Shown here one piece after another: positions 45,273 to 54,279 of a stretch of DNA of 64,000 bases. Made by a program: the position numbers and the translations under genes. The notes beneath the pieces are model-generated. The model saw nothing but the letters and a program-made list of their open reading frames with translations, searched no databases and was not told the origin of the DNA. This DNA comes from Methanoregula sp. PtaU1.Bin051. Its GTDB lineage: Archaea > Halobacteriota > Methanomicrobia > Methanomicrobiales > Methanospirillaceae. The stretch covers positions 22,668-86,667 of the forward strand of contig MVRE01000015.1 in assembly GCA_002067895.1 (NCBI GenBank), read 5' to 3'. How positions within the stretch are numbered: position 1 is the first letter of the stretch; every line of letters starts with the position of its first letter.

Positions 45273-45686
45273 TCACACATCCCATATTCGGGTGAACAAT
45301 ACCCCGAGAATCGGGTACCCGACAACCGCTGTTATCAGGTTGCCGATATAGAAGCTGACCGGCCAGTTCATTGAGGTGAACATGGCAAAATTTGAAGGCA
45401 GGGCGATAAGGATGATGAGCAGGATCCCGAATGTGATGCCTTTTCGTGTTCCGGTTCCTGTAAGGCAGGAACTGATGAGGTCATATGCCCAGGCTACGGC
45501 AAACGCCATAACGAACGGGTAGGCGAAGAAGAGCAGCATGAGCGGGTCATTGTTGGGCCGCATGCCGCCAAACGCAGCAATGTCGTACCCGATCGTTGCA
45601 TTCATAATAACGTTCAGTCCGAAGAGAAGGATAAAAAAGACAATACCTCCACCGATGCCGGCTGTCAGGACTTTTTTTCCATCCAT
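45273..45686 (-). CDS. Small four-span membrane protein
   Basis: 137 aa. Four hydrophobic segments (about 8-28, 48-68, 82-102, 112-133) linked by short loops, with the pattern VLTAGIGGGIVFFILLFG at the start and FYIGNLITAVVGYPILGVLF at the end. Not recognised; no catalytic motif. Probably expressed alone from the 45.7-kb region. Confidence 0.68.
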   Translation of the reverse strand: MDGKKVLTAGIGGGIVFFILLFGLNVIMNATIGYDIAAFGGMRPNNDPLMLLFFAYPFVMAFAVAWAYDLISSCLTGTGTRKGITFGILLIILIALPSNFAMFTSMNWPVSFYIGNLITAVVGYPILGVLFTRIWDV

Positions 45687-45895
45687 AAGCTAATAAAACA
45701 CTGAATGTGAGATATATTTTTTCAAAAACAGATCCCGGGATATATGATACCGGAAGAGTCTGCAGTTGCCCAGATCCTGTTACGTTACAAACGGCCCGGC
45801 CCTTTCCCAGAATGCAAATGACTTCTTGGCTCACTATCATTGTTTTTATCAGTCCCGGGTGCCTATAATATAATTTGGAATAAAGGGGATTCCAA

Positions 45896-46120
45896 ATGTG
45901 CGTTGCTGTGCCGGCTGAAGTGCTGGAGATTAAAGAGGGAAATATCGGGGTCGTTGATTACGGAGACTTAAAGCAGGAAGTGCGTCTTGACCTTGTCGAT
46001 GTCAAGGTCGGGGAGTTCGTACTGGTCCATGTGGGATTTGCTATCCAGCGGCTTTCCAGGGAAGAGGGCCTTGAGACCCGGGAGATCTTCCGGCAGGTCT
46101 ATGCGGCGATGGAGGAGTGA
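45896..46120 (+). CDS. hypC: Hydrogenase maturation chaperone HypC
   Basis: 74 aa. Carries the Fe(CN)2CO group to the large subunit of NiFe hydrogenase. Starts MCVAVPAEVLEI, with the functional Cys2. AGGGGATTCC precedes the ATG. Its stop overlaps the hypA start (TGATG), so the genes are coupled. Confidence 0.95.
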   Translation: MCVAVPAEVLEIKEGNIGVVDYGDLKQEVRLDLVDVKVGEFVLVHVGFAIQRLSREEGLETREIFRQVYAAMEE

Positions 46121-46458
46121 TGCACGAGTACAGCATCGCATACGATCTATATGCAACCGCACGCAGGGCCGCGCTTGAAAACAAGGCGGACCGTGTCACT
46201 AAAGTGAGCGTCGAAATGGGAAAACTGGCCATGGTAAACCCCGAACAGGTGGTCTTCCTCTTCGATAACATCAAGGAAGACGACCCCTTGTTTGTATCCG
46301 CGGTTCTCGAATGCAGGGAGATCCCCGCAGAGACTGCGTGCACCTGCGGGTATCGTGGTGATGAGATATACGTCTGTCCGCAGTGCGGTGCCCTGCCGGA
46401 TGTCTTAAAGGGGCGGGAAATTGTCGTGACAAATATCGAGATCGAGGTGGATGATTAG
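46120..46458 (+). CDS. hypA: Hydrogenase nickel chaperone HypA
   Basis: 112 aa. Inserts nickel with HypB. MHEYSIAYDLY supplies His2 for nickel; the zinc site is ACTCGYRGDEIYVCPQCGA with paired cysteines near residues 72-93. The ATG at 46120 overlaps the hypC stop and is preferred over the ATG at 46117. HypB is not in this window. Confidence 0.95.
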   Translation: MHEYSIAYDLYATARRAALENKADRVTKVSVEMGKLAMVNPEQVVFLFDNIKEDDPLFVSAVLECREIPAETACTCGYRGDEIYVCPQCGALPDVLKGREIVVTNIEIEVDD

Positions 46459-47454
46459 ATGAAAGTCTCACTGATGCATGGTGCCGGCGGAGAAGTGATG
46501 GGGGAACTGTTGAAAATCCTCACAAAGATTGAGAACAATAACGCGGGCGGGATCGGTCTCGAGGCGCTTGATGACGGGGCGGTGATACCTTTTAACGGGG
46601 AAAACCTTGTCTTCACTACAGATTCTCACGTTGTCCGACCGATTTTTTTTCCCGGCGGTGATATCGGGAGGATTGCCGTTTCAGGGACAATCAACGACCT
46701 CGCCATGATGGGTGGCAGGCCTATCGCCCTCTCCTGCGGCATGATCATCGAGGAGGGTTTTGACATTTCAGATCTTGCACGGATCGTTAAGTCCATGGAC
46801 GAGGCGTTGGGAGAAGCCGGGGCAAAGCTGGTCACCGGTGATACCAAGGTTATGGAAAAGGGGGCCTTGGACGGAATCGCAATAAATACGGCAGGCATTG
46901 GAATTGCAAAGACAATAATCCGTGACAACGGGCTCCGACCCGGTGATGCAATTCTGGTCTCCGGTACTCTCGGTGATCACGGGATAGCGATCATGGCTCA
47001 CCGCGAAGGGTTCGATCTGGGAGGGCAGATACTGTCCGATGTTGCGCCGCTCTGGGGGCTCATGGAAAGGGCACTATCGGCCGGGACCATCCATGCGGCT
47101 AAGGATCCTACACGGGGCGGATTTGCCAGTGCAATCAACGAGATGGCAAGAAAAAGCGGGGTCTGTGTCCGCATCAGGGAAGAGCAGGTTCCAATGAAAA
47201 AGAGTGTACGGAGTGCTGCCGGCATGCTCGGTATAGACCCCCTCGAAGTAGCGAATGAGGGGAAGGTTGTCATGGGCGTTCCGGAATCCGATGCGGAAGC
47301 TGTTCTTGAAGCGCTCCGTACGCACAAGTATGGCATGAATGCGGCCATTATCGGGAGAGTTACTGCGGGATCCCATGTGATTATGGAAACGGCAATTGGT
47401 GGTGAGCGTTTCATTGAGCCGCCGATGGGCGACCCCGTGCCCCGGGTCTGCTGA
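46459..47454 (+). CDS. hypE: Carbamoyl dehydratase HypE
   Basis: 331 aa, PurM-like. Dehydrates a thiocarbamate on its own C-terminal cysteine to make the cyanide ligands; the protein indeed ends PVPRVC. VKVGDTK-like substrate and ATP motifs are visible as LVTGDTKVMEKG and KDPTRGGFASAINEM. Follows hypA without a gap, with GAGGTGGAT in the hypA end as ribosome binding site. Three-gene hypCAE set for the NiFe hydrogenases of methanogenesis. Confidence 0.95.
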   Translation: MKVSLMHGAGGEVMGELLKILTKIENNNAGGIGLEALDDGAVIPFNGENLVFTTDSHVVRPIFFPGGDIGRIAVSGTINDLAMMGGRPIALSCGMIIEEGFDISDLARIVKSMDEALGEAGAKLVTGDTKVMEKGALDGIAINTAGIGIAKTIIRDNGLRPGDAILVSGTLGDHGIAIMAHREGFDLGGQILSDVAPLWGLMERALSAGTIHAAKDPTRGGFASAINEMARKSGVCVRIREEQVPMKKSVRSAAGMLGIDPLEVANEGKVVMGVPESDAEAVLEALRTHKYGMNAAIIGRVTAGSHVIMETAIGGERFIEPPMGDPVPRVC

Positions 47455-47535
47455 ACGGCAGGCCCGTATGTACTGGCTCATATCCATCTTTAGGTATTTT
47501 TCCGATCAAACGATACTGTTACAAGGAAAAATCCT

Positions 47536-48345
47536 ATGAAAAAGAACAGGCAGCCCTATAGCGGGGCAGGGATTACGGAGAATGATTCGATCGTCGGCCG
47601 TGGTATGATAGCAGGGATCGCCTTCATCATAATTGTAGTATTTATTCTCGCGGTTGTCCAATTGGAGAAGTCCGGTGACTGCGACAGGAAAGGCGGATCC
47701 TGCGTACAAACTTCTGGCAGGTTTGCACCGCCTGCAACTGCACCCGCCGTTATCAAGTCCGACCGCCCATTGACAGAACTCTACGTGATGTCGTTCTGTC
47801 CGTATGGTATCTATGTCGAAAACGCATTCAGGCCGGTTGTAGATCTGCTGGGGAATTCTACGGATATCCAAGTGAGGTATATCGCAACAGTACCTGGGAA
47901 CACCATCGACACAGCACAGTCACTTCACGGCAATGTAGAGGCAATTGAAGATGTCCGCCAGCTCTGTATTGCAAAGCATGATCCGGAAAAGTTCTGGAAA
48001 TACTTGGCAGCATTCAATACACAATGCTATCCGGTTTGGAATAATCCTGCAGCTTTCTCAGCCTGCCAGAAGAATATTACTGCAGCACTCGGAATCCAGA
48101 TGCCGGTTGTTGATCAGTGCACGTCAGGAAGCGAAGGCCTGGGATTGTTAAAGGCGGATGAAGCCCGTTCCATCAGCAGCGGAGCCCAGTCATCCCCCTC
48201 GCTCCTGATCAACGGGCAGAAGTATTCCGGCCCCCGGACTTCTGAGGCATTCAAGCAGGCTGTCTGCAGCCATTTCGAAAGTCCTCCAAGCCAGTGCGAC
48301 ACCGTGCCCTCCTCACAACCAACTGCCGCTTCGGGCAGTTGCTAA
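47536..48345 (+). CDS. Membrane-anchored thioredoxin/GILT-like protein
   Basis: 269 aa. One N-terminal span (about 22-43, GRGMIAGIAFIIIVVFILAVVQL) leaves the rest outside. The external domain has the active-site CPYG (VMSFCPYGIYVENAFRPVV), then a GILT/DsbA-like helical insertion with cysteines (RQLCIAKHD, TQCYPVWNN, FSACQKN) and SSPSLLINGQKYSGPRT before a C-terminal cysteine pair. A disulfide or thiol-disulfide exchange role outside the cell is likely; the second Cys of a CxxC is absent, so it may act as a reductase or isomerase rather than a typical oxidase. Confidence 0.75.
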   Translation: MKKNRQPYSGAGITENDSIVGRGMIAGIAFIIIVVFILAVVQLEKSGDCDRKGGSCVQTSGRFAPPATAPAVIKSDRPLTELYVMSFCPYGIYVENAFRPVVDLLGNSTDIQVRYIATVPGNTIDTAQSLHGNVEAIEDVRQLCIAKHDPEKFWKYLAAFNTQCYPVWNNPAAFSACQKNITAALGIQMPVVDQCTSGSEGLGLLKADEARSISSGAQSSPSLLINGQKYSGPRTSEAFKQAVCSHFESPPSQCDTVPSSQPTAASGSC

Positions 48346-48390
48346 CAATCAATCCCTGTTTTCCTACCTCTTCTCACTCTCACGGGCAAT

Positions 48391-48945
48391 TTAATGGATA
48401 AAGGATTCGAGCAGCCGAAGGGCTTCCAGTTCGCGGGGTCCCCCGCACTTCCGGACGATCGCTGCATGGTAATCGATCAGGTTCTTCAGGCCGGGATCAT
48501 GGCTCATGCAGTACCGGGTTGCGTGAACCGTCGCCTCGATGATACTGGCAAATCCCCTGTTGACCGGATGAGGTTTGCAGGTGACAACCTTTTCATGGAT
48601 TGGAACAAGGTGTATCGACATCGATTCCGAACCGCGCTGTTCGATGATCGCAGAGAAAGCGATATATGCCTCCGCATCAGCCAGCCGGTGCATAACGGTT
48701 TCATTGATCTGTTCTTCGTAAAAAGCATTGTCGGGAAGATCGGAAAAAGCGGTCGTAACATACATGACGGGATCATGGACGATGTTTGCAACGACCCAGC
48801 GGTCCCGCGCGATGTTTTCTGCCGTATGGGAGCCGGTGAAACAGACCATGCGGAATCTGCCGTTCCGGAGAATGATCCCCATCGGGGCTGCATTGCTTCG
48901 GGTTGTTGCGATCACCTCATTGATGCCTTCGGTCAGGATTCCCAT
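48391..48945 (-). CDS. DUF447 family flavin-fold protein
   Basis: 184 aa from ATG 48945 (GGAGGGATGG six bases upstream; an ATG six bases earlier is too close to that site). GILTEGINEVIATTRSNAAPMGIILRNG and NIVHDPVMYVTTAFSDLPDN match DUF447, a split-barrel family likely to bind FMN. Overlaps the CitG-like gene by ~13 bases. The same pair is found next to methanopterin genes in methylotrophs as I remember, so a role in C1 cofactor biosynthesis is suspected, not shown. Confidence 0.8.
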   Translation of the reverse strand: MGILTEGINEVIATTRSNAAPMGIILRNGRFRMVCFTGSHTAENIARDRWVVANIVHDPVMYVTTAFSDLPDNAFYEEQINETVMHRLADAEAYIAFSAIIEQRGSESMSIHLVPIHEKVVTCKPHPVNRGFASIIEATVHATRYCMSHDPGLKNLIDYHAAIVRKCGGPRELEALRLLESFIH

Positions 48946-49754
48946 GTCCATCCCTCCCCCAGCGCGAGATAGATGGACGCGATCGTGATATCAGCGGTTG
49001 AACCGGGATTGATGCCCTGTTCGATGCACTCGGAATCGAATTGCTCGAGGGACAGTCCTCCATCGAGAACATGACGGGCCCGTTTCAGGGTGCGCTCGGC
49101 TACTTCGCGGCCATGTTTCTTGATGATGAACGTATCCGGTTCGGTTGCGAGCATTGTTAAAAACATCCTGACGATTGTATCCCTGCCGGGCCCGAACGAG
49201 AGGAGGAGATCGGTACCGCGTCGCGTGAGGGGAAAACCAGTCACCCATTCGCGTGCGACCATGTCGTTCTTTGCAGAGTGGTGCATGACATCCAGAAGTG
49301 TCATCTCCTGCTCGCGGAGCATATCCAGCGCCTTTGGATCATTGACATCGATCGCATCTGTGTTGTAGGTCCTGACCGCGGTAAGGGCAAATGCACGATA
49401 GAACGCTACAGCATCTGAGACATCAGTTTGTGCGATCGCTTTCATAGCGCCTGGAATGTCTCCTCCGTATACAAGCGGGATCAAGAGGATGAATGCTCCG
49501 AAATGGGTATTGCCACCGGCATGGCAATTCGTCTGCTGGACTGCATGGCGGATGATCTCACCGATCCGTCCCTCCCCGCGTTCCGCCTCTTCGAGAGCCG
49601 GACGGCAGAGAATTGTGGAAGCAAGAAAATGTTCGAACCGTGTGTCCTTGTAATCGTGGCACCGGTCCACGTTGCCCGGCTTGGGATACGCGCAGACTTC
49701 CAGCATCATTGCAAGCTGGGCCCGTTCAGCACGACTCGTCAGACGGCACATCAT
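48933..49754 (-). CDS. CitG-like triphosphoribosyl-dephospho-CoA synthase family protein
   Basis: 273 aa. Family features: LAMMLEVCAYPKPGNVDRCHDY, THFGAFILLIPL, and NPGSTADITIASIYLALGEGW at the end. Citrate lyase is not expected in this organism, so the protein probably attaches a phosphoribosyl-type group in another pathway; the neighbours (DUF447, marker 9) suggest a methanogen cofactor. Start uncertain: ATG 49754 overlaps the upstream gene, and a later ATG at 49709 is possible. Confidence 0.78.
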   Translation of the reverse strand: MMCRLTSRAERAQLAMMLEVCAYPKPGNVDRCHDYKDTRFEHFLASTILCRPALEEAERGEGRIGEIIRHAVQQTNCHAGGNTHFGAFILLIPLVYGGDIPGAMKAIAQTDVSDAVAFYRAFALTAVRTYNTDAIDVNDPKALDMLREQEMTLLDVMHHSAKNDMVAREWVTGFPLTRRGTDLLLSFGPGRDTIVRMFLTMLATEPDTFIIKKHGREVAERTLKRARHVLDGGLSLEQFDSECIEQGINPGSTADITIASIYLALGEGWTWES

Positions 49755-50865
49755 TGAAAACACGGCTCATGATTGTATCAGAGAGCTCGCGTTTCAAGCG
49801 CATATATTCTTTCTTCGAAATCCCGGCCTGCTGGAGGGTCATGTCCCGGAACATACAGGGGGACGATGTCTTGCAGCACCAGGCCAGGCTCCCGAAACAG
49901 GTCTGTTTTCCATAGTCGAGAGGCGTCCCCTTCACAGCCCCGAGCTTCAGGGCAAGGTAATCCTCGCGGGGGATCCCGATCTTCTTTAGGGTCGGGATGA
50001 GCGGGCAGTCCTTGACTGGCATGCAGCAGAAGGTAAGTGCCCGGATATCGCCACCCCTGCAGAGCTGTTTCGGCGAGTTGTACCACCCCTGTTCTTCGGT
50101 ATAACGGGTGATCGCCGCGTCCAGTCCTGACAATGTGCGGATATCAGACCTCCGGGCAAGGGACACGAGATCGGCCCCGTGGGAGAGCCGGTCCTTCATG
50201 GCATCAAAAGTGTTTATAGAGTTGTTGGCAATCAGAAGGAGGGGACAGCTGTTCCGGATCTGGCGGAGTTTTACCGAACCAGAATCCATGAGATCAATAT
50301 GCAGGATATCTGCCCCGGCGTTCCAGATATGACGGACGAGACGCCTGTCATCAGCAGAAATCCCGGCCCGCATCTTGACGGATACGGTAATGTCGAGTTT
50401 CTTCATCGTCCGGATAACAGCGATCAGATCCCCCGGTTTTTTCAGGAAATGTTCCCCGCACCCTGCAGCTACTATCGGTTCCTGCCTGCAATGGGCATCG
50501 ATCTCGTATACAACAGTATCGCCAAGGGATTCTGCAATCGAGCGGTATGCTTCCGGTGAACTGCCACGGAGGTTGAGCCCGGTTATAATGTCGCTTTCAG
50601 CCAGTTTTCGCATCTGGGCAGAAAGTTCTGCAACAGGATCCTCGTAAAGGAACTCCTTGCGCTCCCCGGTCTGTGCGATGGCTTTTGCAGCAGCGATAGT
50701 CGGGGGATCGATGGAATAGCCGCCAATGAATGCTGCGCCGATATGATCCCTTCGTTCAAGCGCGTAATCCGCATCGACAATTCCGGCCATCGAAGCGATG
50801 GCGATGGGGGTTTTGACAACACGGTCGTTGATGAGCAGCCCAAAGCGCTCAAAAGCATCCATCAT
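49726..50865 (-). CDS. Methanogenesis marker 9 protein (dihydrouridine synthase-like barrel plus Cys-rich domain)
   Basis: 379 aa. N-terminal ~250 residues form a FMN-type TIM barrel like tRNA-dihydrouridine synthase (PIAIASMAGIVDADYAL, ITGLNLRGSSPEAY, SVKMRAGISADDRRL, ADILHIDLMDSG). The C-terminal part has the Cys-rich marker-9 pattern, ALTFCCMPVKDCPLIPTL and TCFGSLAWCCKTSSPCMFRD, likely a metal cluster. Such proteins occur only in methanogens; function unknown. Overlaps the CitG-like gene. Confidence 0.85.
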   Translation of the reverse strand: MMDAFERFGLLINDRVVKTPIAIASMAGIVDADYALERRDHIGAAFIGGYSIDPPTIAAAKAIAQTGERKEFLYEDPVAELSAQMRKLAESDIITGLNLRGSSPEAYRSIAESLGDTVVYEIDAHCRQEPIVAAGCGEHFLKKPGDLIAVIRTMKKLDITVSVKMRAGISADDRRLVRHIWNAGADILHIDLMDSGSVKLRQIRNSCPLLLIANNSINTFDAMKDRLSHGADLVSLARRSDIRTLSGLDAAITRYTEEQGWYNSPKQLCRGGDIRALTFCCMPVKDCPLIPTLKKIGIPREDYLALKLGAVKGTPLDYGKQTCFGSLAWCCKTSSPCMFRDMTLQQAGISKKEYMRLKRELSDTIMSRVFNDVPSDESC

Positions 50866-50897
50866 GAGTTCATATCAATTGACAGTAATCGATAAAA

Positions 50898-51359
50898 TTA
50901 CTTTGCATTCAGTGTTGTCAGGATATACATGCCGTGAGATCTGACAAGAGGTATGCCTTTTTTCGCATCATCGATGCTGATCCCACGATTGGCCCTGAAA
51001 TGCTCTATCACGACTTCCCATGGGATGAGGTATGCCTCTTTCCCCTTTCCGGCCCCGGGCCGGAATTCTATGGCAAGATATCCTGCCCGGCCGGTCCTGC
51101 TTAAAAATTCGGTGATTGCATCAACCTGATGAACTTTTCTCTTATCCGCATGAAAGTGCTGGGAAAAGTAGAGTTTTTTATCCATGATTGATTTGCATTC
51201 AACCGCGCAGTAGTAGGAGGGGTTGATGCAGTCAATCAGTACGTCAACGTACTGGGATGAGAATTTGTGCTGCTTGAGCCGATATGCAAATCCCCGGATC
51301 TGCCGTGTCTCAAAAAAACGGTTGAAACAATGGACAATCTCCCGTTCGAAATCACTCAT
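50898..51359 (-). CDS. PD-(D/E)XK nuclease-like protein
   Basis: 153 aa. The nuclease core is visible as YVDVLIDCINPSYYCAVECKSI (Asp, then Glu-x-Lys in the ECK of the strand), with YRLKQHKFSSQ before it and AITEFLSRTGRAGYLAIEFR after, similar to Holliday-junction resolvase Hjc-type folds. Length fits. It may be an archaeal resolvase or a repair nuclease; Hjc itself has a different N-terminus. Last gene before the cfb cluster, opposite strand. Confidence 0.7.
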   Translation of the reverse strand: MSDFEREIVHCFNRFFETRQIRGFAYRLKQHKFSSQYVDVLIDCINPSYYCAVECKSIMDKKLYFSQHFHADKRKVHQVDAITEFLSRTGRAGYLAIEFRPGAGKGKEAYLIPWEVVIEHFRANRGISIDDAKKGIPLVRSHGMYILTTLNAK

Positions 51360-51551
51360 TGCCGGAAGAATATGTTACCGGCAGGAAAATTCTTTGTTGT
51401 TGCTACCGGGTGTCCACTGTCAACTCCTGACTCATCGAACTCTTAGTTTTAATGTTCGCTATCTGCTGGCGAAGGACTCATGAAGATTTACAATGGAAAG
51501 AGTTGCGGGTTTTTCATGCCTAACATTTCGATAAAAAAGGGATTTGGTAAT

Positions 51552-51562
51552 ACTTTTTAAAC
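51552..51562 (+). promoter_or_regulatory. TATA-like element before cfbA
   Basis: TACTTTTTAAACAT is centred ~28 bases upstream of the ATG at 51586, the spacing expected for a leaderless archaeal transcript. This supports the start choice and marks the promoter of the cfb genes. Confidence 0.5.
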
Positions 51563-51585
51563 ATAACGGTAATACTATTTGTTAT

Positions 51586-51987
51586 ATGGGTAGAAAGGGA
51601 ATGTTACTTGTGGGGCACGGCAGTACGATGCCCTACAACAAGGAGCTCGTTGAAAAGACCGCAGACATGATCCGCTCGCAGGACAACGGTTTTATCGTAA
51701 AAAGCGGGTTCATGAACATGAATGCCCCATCTATAAAAGAAGCTCTCGATGAATTCCGGCACGAACCGATCGATGCACTGGTCGTTGTCCCTCTCTTCCT
51801 TGCAAGGGGCGTCCACATCGAGAAAGACATTCCTGGAGAGATCGGCCTTCCGGAAGGCGTCAAGAAGGGTACTTTTGCCCTGAATGGAAAGACTATACCG
51901 CTCGTTTACGCGGACCCGATCGGGAGCGATCCGCTGCTTGCGACCCTGATGGTCAAGAATGCACAGGCAGCCTTAAGGCTCCTCTGA
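51586..51987 (+). CDS. cfbA: Sirohydrochlorin cobalt/nickel chelatase CfbA
   Basis: 133 aa small CbiX-type chelatase that puts nickel into sirohydrochlorin, the first committed step to coenzyme F430. LLVGHGSTMPYNKELVEKTADMI contains the metal-binding His; VVVPLFLARGVHIEKDIPGEIGL supplies the second His. Start ATG 51586 sits at a leaderless distance from a TATA element; an ATG at 51601 is the alternative. Confidence 0.92.
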   Translation: MGRKGMLLVGHGSTMPYNKELVEKTADMIRSQDNGFIVKSGFMNMNAPSIKEALDEFRHEPIDALVVVPLFLARGVHIEKDIPGEIGLPEGVKKGTFALNGKTIPLVYADPIGSDPLLATLMVKNAQAALRLL

Positions 51988-51994
51988 CTTTTTT

Positions 51995-53212
51995 ATGAAG
52001 TTTCTGGTACTCGATACCATCCATGGCGGGATCCGGATCGGCTCTGCGTTTAAAATGACAGGTTTTGATGTCGATATGGTGGACGTTTACCGCAACAGCA
52101 GTGTGCCGGATACGGAGACTGCGCTTTCACGCGCCTATGATTTCGTGGTTGCACCGGTGCACCTCGACCCGGATCATCCCCTGCTTCGTAGGCAGGCAGC
52201 CCCGGTGATTTCCCACCACGAGGCGGTCCGGATGCTACTTAAGAATGACGTCCCTCACCCCATGGTCGAGATCACTGGGAAGCGGGGAAAAACGACGACC
52301 GCAACCGCACTCGCTTCCATTATGCCGGGTCGCGGTGTCCTCTTAAGTTCCCGCGGGATAGTCCTTTACCCTGAAGAGCGGACGTGCGCCCGCGTAAGCA
52401 TTACACCGGCATCGGTCCTGCCTGCAGCACGGGCCGCCCTGCGGATGACCGGGTGGTTTGTTGCGGAGGAATCGCTCGGGGTGAGTGGTGCGGGGGATCT
52501 CGCCATTCTTACATCAGGTGAGACATACCCGATTGCCGCAGGAAAGAAGGATGCCCTGACGGGAAAACTCGCATCACTCCGAACCTGCAAAAAAGTCCTG
52601 GTCGCACCGGGCATATCATGCGATCTCCCTCAATCAGTCCATCTTGAAGATGCTGCTGTCACAGATGGTCGGGAATGCAGGATCACCGCGGGTGGCGCGA
52701 CTACTTTTTTTAAAAGCAGTCTTTTGGAACTCGATGCGTACAGGATACCATTGATGTTAGCCGGAACCGCTGCTGTGATGCTCGGCATAGATCCTGCCGG
52801 GCTGGAAAAGTTTACCGGCATCGAGGGGAGGATGTCTGTACAGCAGGAAGGCGATCTCATTATCCTTGACAACGCCAACAGCGGCACGAATGCAGATACG
52901 ACCTTCGCAGCGGCAGAGTATGCAAGGGCATGTGCCGGTTCCGGCACGCTCACGCTTGTGATCGGGATCGAGCCGGGCGACGGAAAGGTCTGCGAAGGAT
53001 TTCCGGATACGGAGATCGCCGCTGCGATCCGGCAGATCCGACCTTCGCGGCTCGTCCTCGTCGGCCCGGTCATGAGGCCGCCGATCTTCCCGGAGGACCT
53101 GCTAGCCGGGACTTATATTTACCGGGCACCAACACTTTCTGAAGGAAGGAAAGTGGCAGTGAGCGCGAGTACTAGTGGAAGCATCGTGCTTGCCGTCAAG
53201 ACATGGAGATGA
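51995..53212 (+). CDS. cfbE: Coenzyme F430 synthase CfbE
   Basis: 405 aa MurF-like ligase that closes the carbocyclic ring with ATP in the last step. ATP site ITGKRGKTTTATALASI near 90-105; then LDNANSGTNADTTFAAAEYAR and LVIGIEPGDGK characteristic of the Mur fold. Seven bases after cfbA, before cfbD. Confidence 0.92.
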   Translation: MKFLVLDTIHGGIRIGSAFKMTGFDVDMVDVYRNSSVPDTETALSRAYDFVVAPVHLDPDHPLLRRQAAPVISHHEAVRMLLKNDVPHPMVEITGKRGKTTTATALASIMPGRGVLLSSRGIVLYPEERTCARVSITPASVLPAARAALRMTGWFVAEESLGVSGAGDLAILTSGETYPIAAGKKDALTGKLASLRTCKKVLVAPGISCDLPQSVHLEDAAVTDGRECRITAGGATTFFKSSLLELDAYRIPLMLAGTAAVMLGIDPAGLEKFTGIEGRMSVQQEGDLIILDNANSGTNADTTFAAAEYARACAGSGTLTLVIGIEPGDGKVCEGFPDTEIAAAIRQIRPSRLVLVGPVMRPPIFPEDLLAGTYIYRAPTLSEGRKVAVSASTSGSIVLAVKTWR

Positions 53213-53214
53213 TT

Positions 53215-54279
53215 ATGAAGTTCATGCACCCCCGCCCCAGCTCGATCGTCGCGGCACTCTACACTGCCCGGGACCTTGAAGTGGACGTCTCGATCATGCA
53301 TGGCCCGTCCGGCTGCTCGTTCAAGCACGCAAGGCTCCTCGAGGAGGACGGGATGCGGGTGCTCACGACATCGCTTGCCGACAACGAGTTCATCTTCGGC
53401 GGGGAGAAGCCGCTCGGGGATGTACTCCGGTATGCCGAGGACAATTTCTCCCCGAAACGTATCGCCGTGATCGGCACGTGCGTTGCCATGATCATCGGCG
53501 AAGATCTGCAGTCGGCAATCGACAGTGCGGGGATCAAAACTCCGGCAATCGCCGTTGACATCCATGCAGGGTACCCGGAGAATATCGCGGGAGTGCTCGC
53601 GACACTTGAGGCCGCAGCTCGGGCCGGTTGGATCAGCGGCGAAGAGATGGATCGCCAGCGTTTCATGATGGAGAAGGCAAACGAGGTCGAACGGCTACGG
53701 GGGGCGGCTTCCGCCCCGTACATCGAGCCGTCTCGGGGGGACCTCAAGCACGTGGCTGCAAAGAGGCTGATCGAATGCGTAAGAAGTGGAGGGAAGGGGG
53801 TTGCCATCCTGAACGCAAAGAAGGAGACTGCATACATGTTTGCCGATGAGCTGATCGCGCTCCACGATGCCTGCCCGGATGCGGATATAACGTATATCGC
53901 CAATCTGGAACAGCGTGGCCTGCCCAAGGTCCGCTCGGACGCGGAGCGGATCCTCGCCGGCATGAACGATGCAGGGGTAGCTCCCGAATGCATCGGGGCG
54001 CTTGACGAGTACGGGGCCAATGGCGATGTGCTTGGGAAGCGGATTAAGGAGATTTCCCCCTTATTTGCGCTTATCGCCGGCGTCCCGCACTCCATCCCCC
54101 CGGAGTACACACAGGGGATAGAGTGCTTCTCGGTAACAAACGGTCCCCGGCAGGTCGCGCCGCTCCGTGCCATAGGGCACCGGCACGTCCTGGTTGAGAT
54201 CGACCTCCACCCGAAAACGCTCGGTGTCAGATCGATAGTAGAGAGCGAGTTCGGCGCGGTGATCCGGAGCATTTCATGA
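53215..54279 (+). CDS. cfbD: Ni-sirohydrochlorin a,c-diamide reductive cyclase, catalytic subunit CfbD
   Basis: 354 aa NifD-like enzyme that with the NifH-like CfbC reduces and cyclises the macrocycle. Start 53215 follows the cfbE stop by two bases with GGAGATG upstream. Fe-S ligands in GPSGCSFKHARLL and IGTCVAMIIG, and the substrate-facing block YPENIAGVLATLEAA. C-terminus LVEIDLHPKTLGVRSIVESEFG is conserved. CfbC is not in the window. Confidence 0.92.
   Translation: MKFMHPRPSSIVAALYTARDLEVDVSIMHGPSGCSFKHARLLEEDGMRVLTTSLADNEFIFGGEKPLGDVLRYAEDNFSPKRIAVIGTCVAMIIGEDLQSAIDSAGIKTPAIAVDIHAGYPENIAGVLATLEAAARAGWISGEEMDRQRFMMEKANEVERLRGAASAPYIEPSRGDLKHVAAKRLIECVRSGGKGVAILNAKKETAYMFADELIALHDACPDADITYIANLEQRGLPKVRSDAERILAGMNDAGVAPECIGALDEYGANGDVLGKRIKEISPLFALIAGVPHSIPPEYTQGIECFSVTNGPRQVAPLRAIGHRHVLVEIDLHPKTLGVRSIVESEFGAVIRSIS

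Noticed and set aside
53259..54272. 337-aa minus-strand ORF
   Set aside because: Antisense to cfbD; Ser/Arg-rich shadow typical of GC-biased frames.
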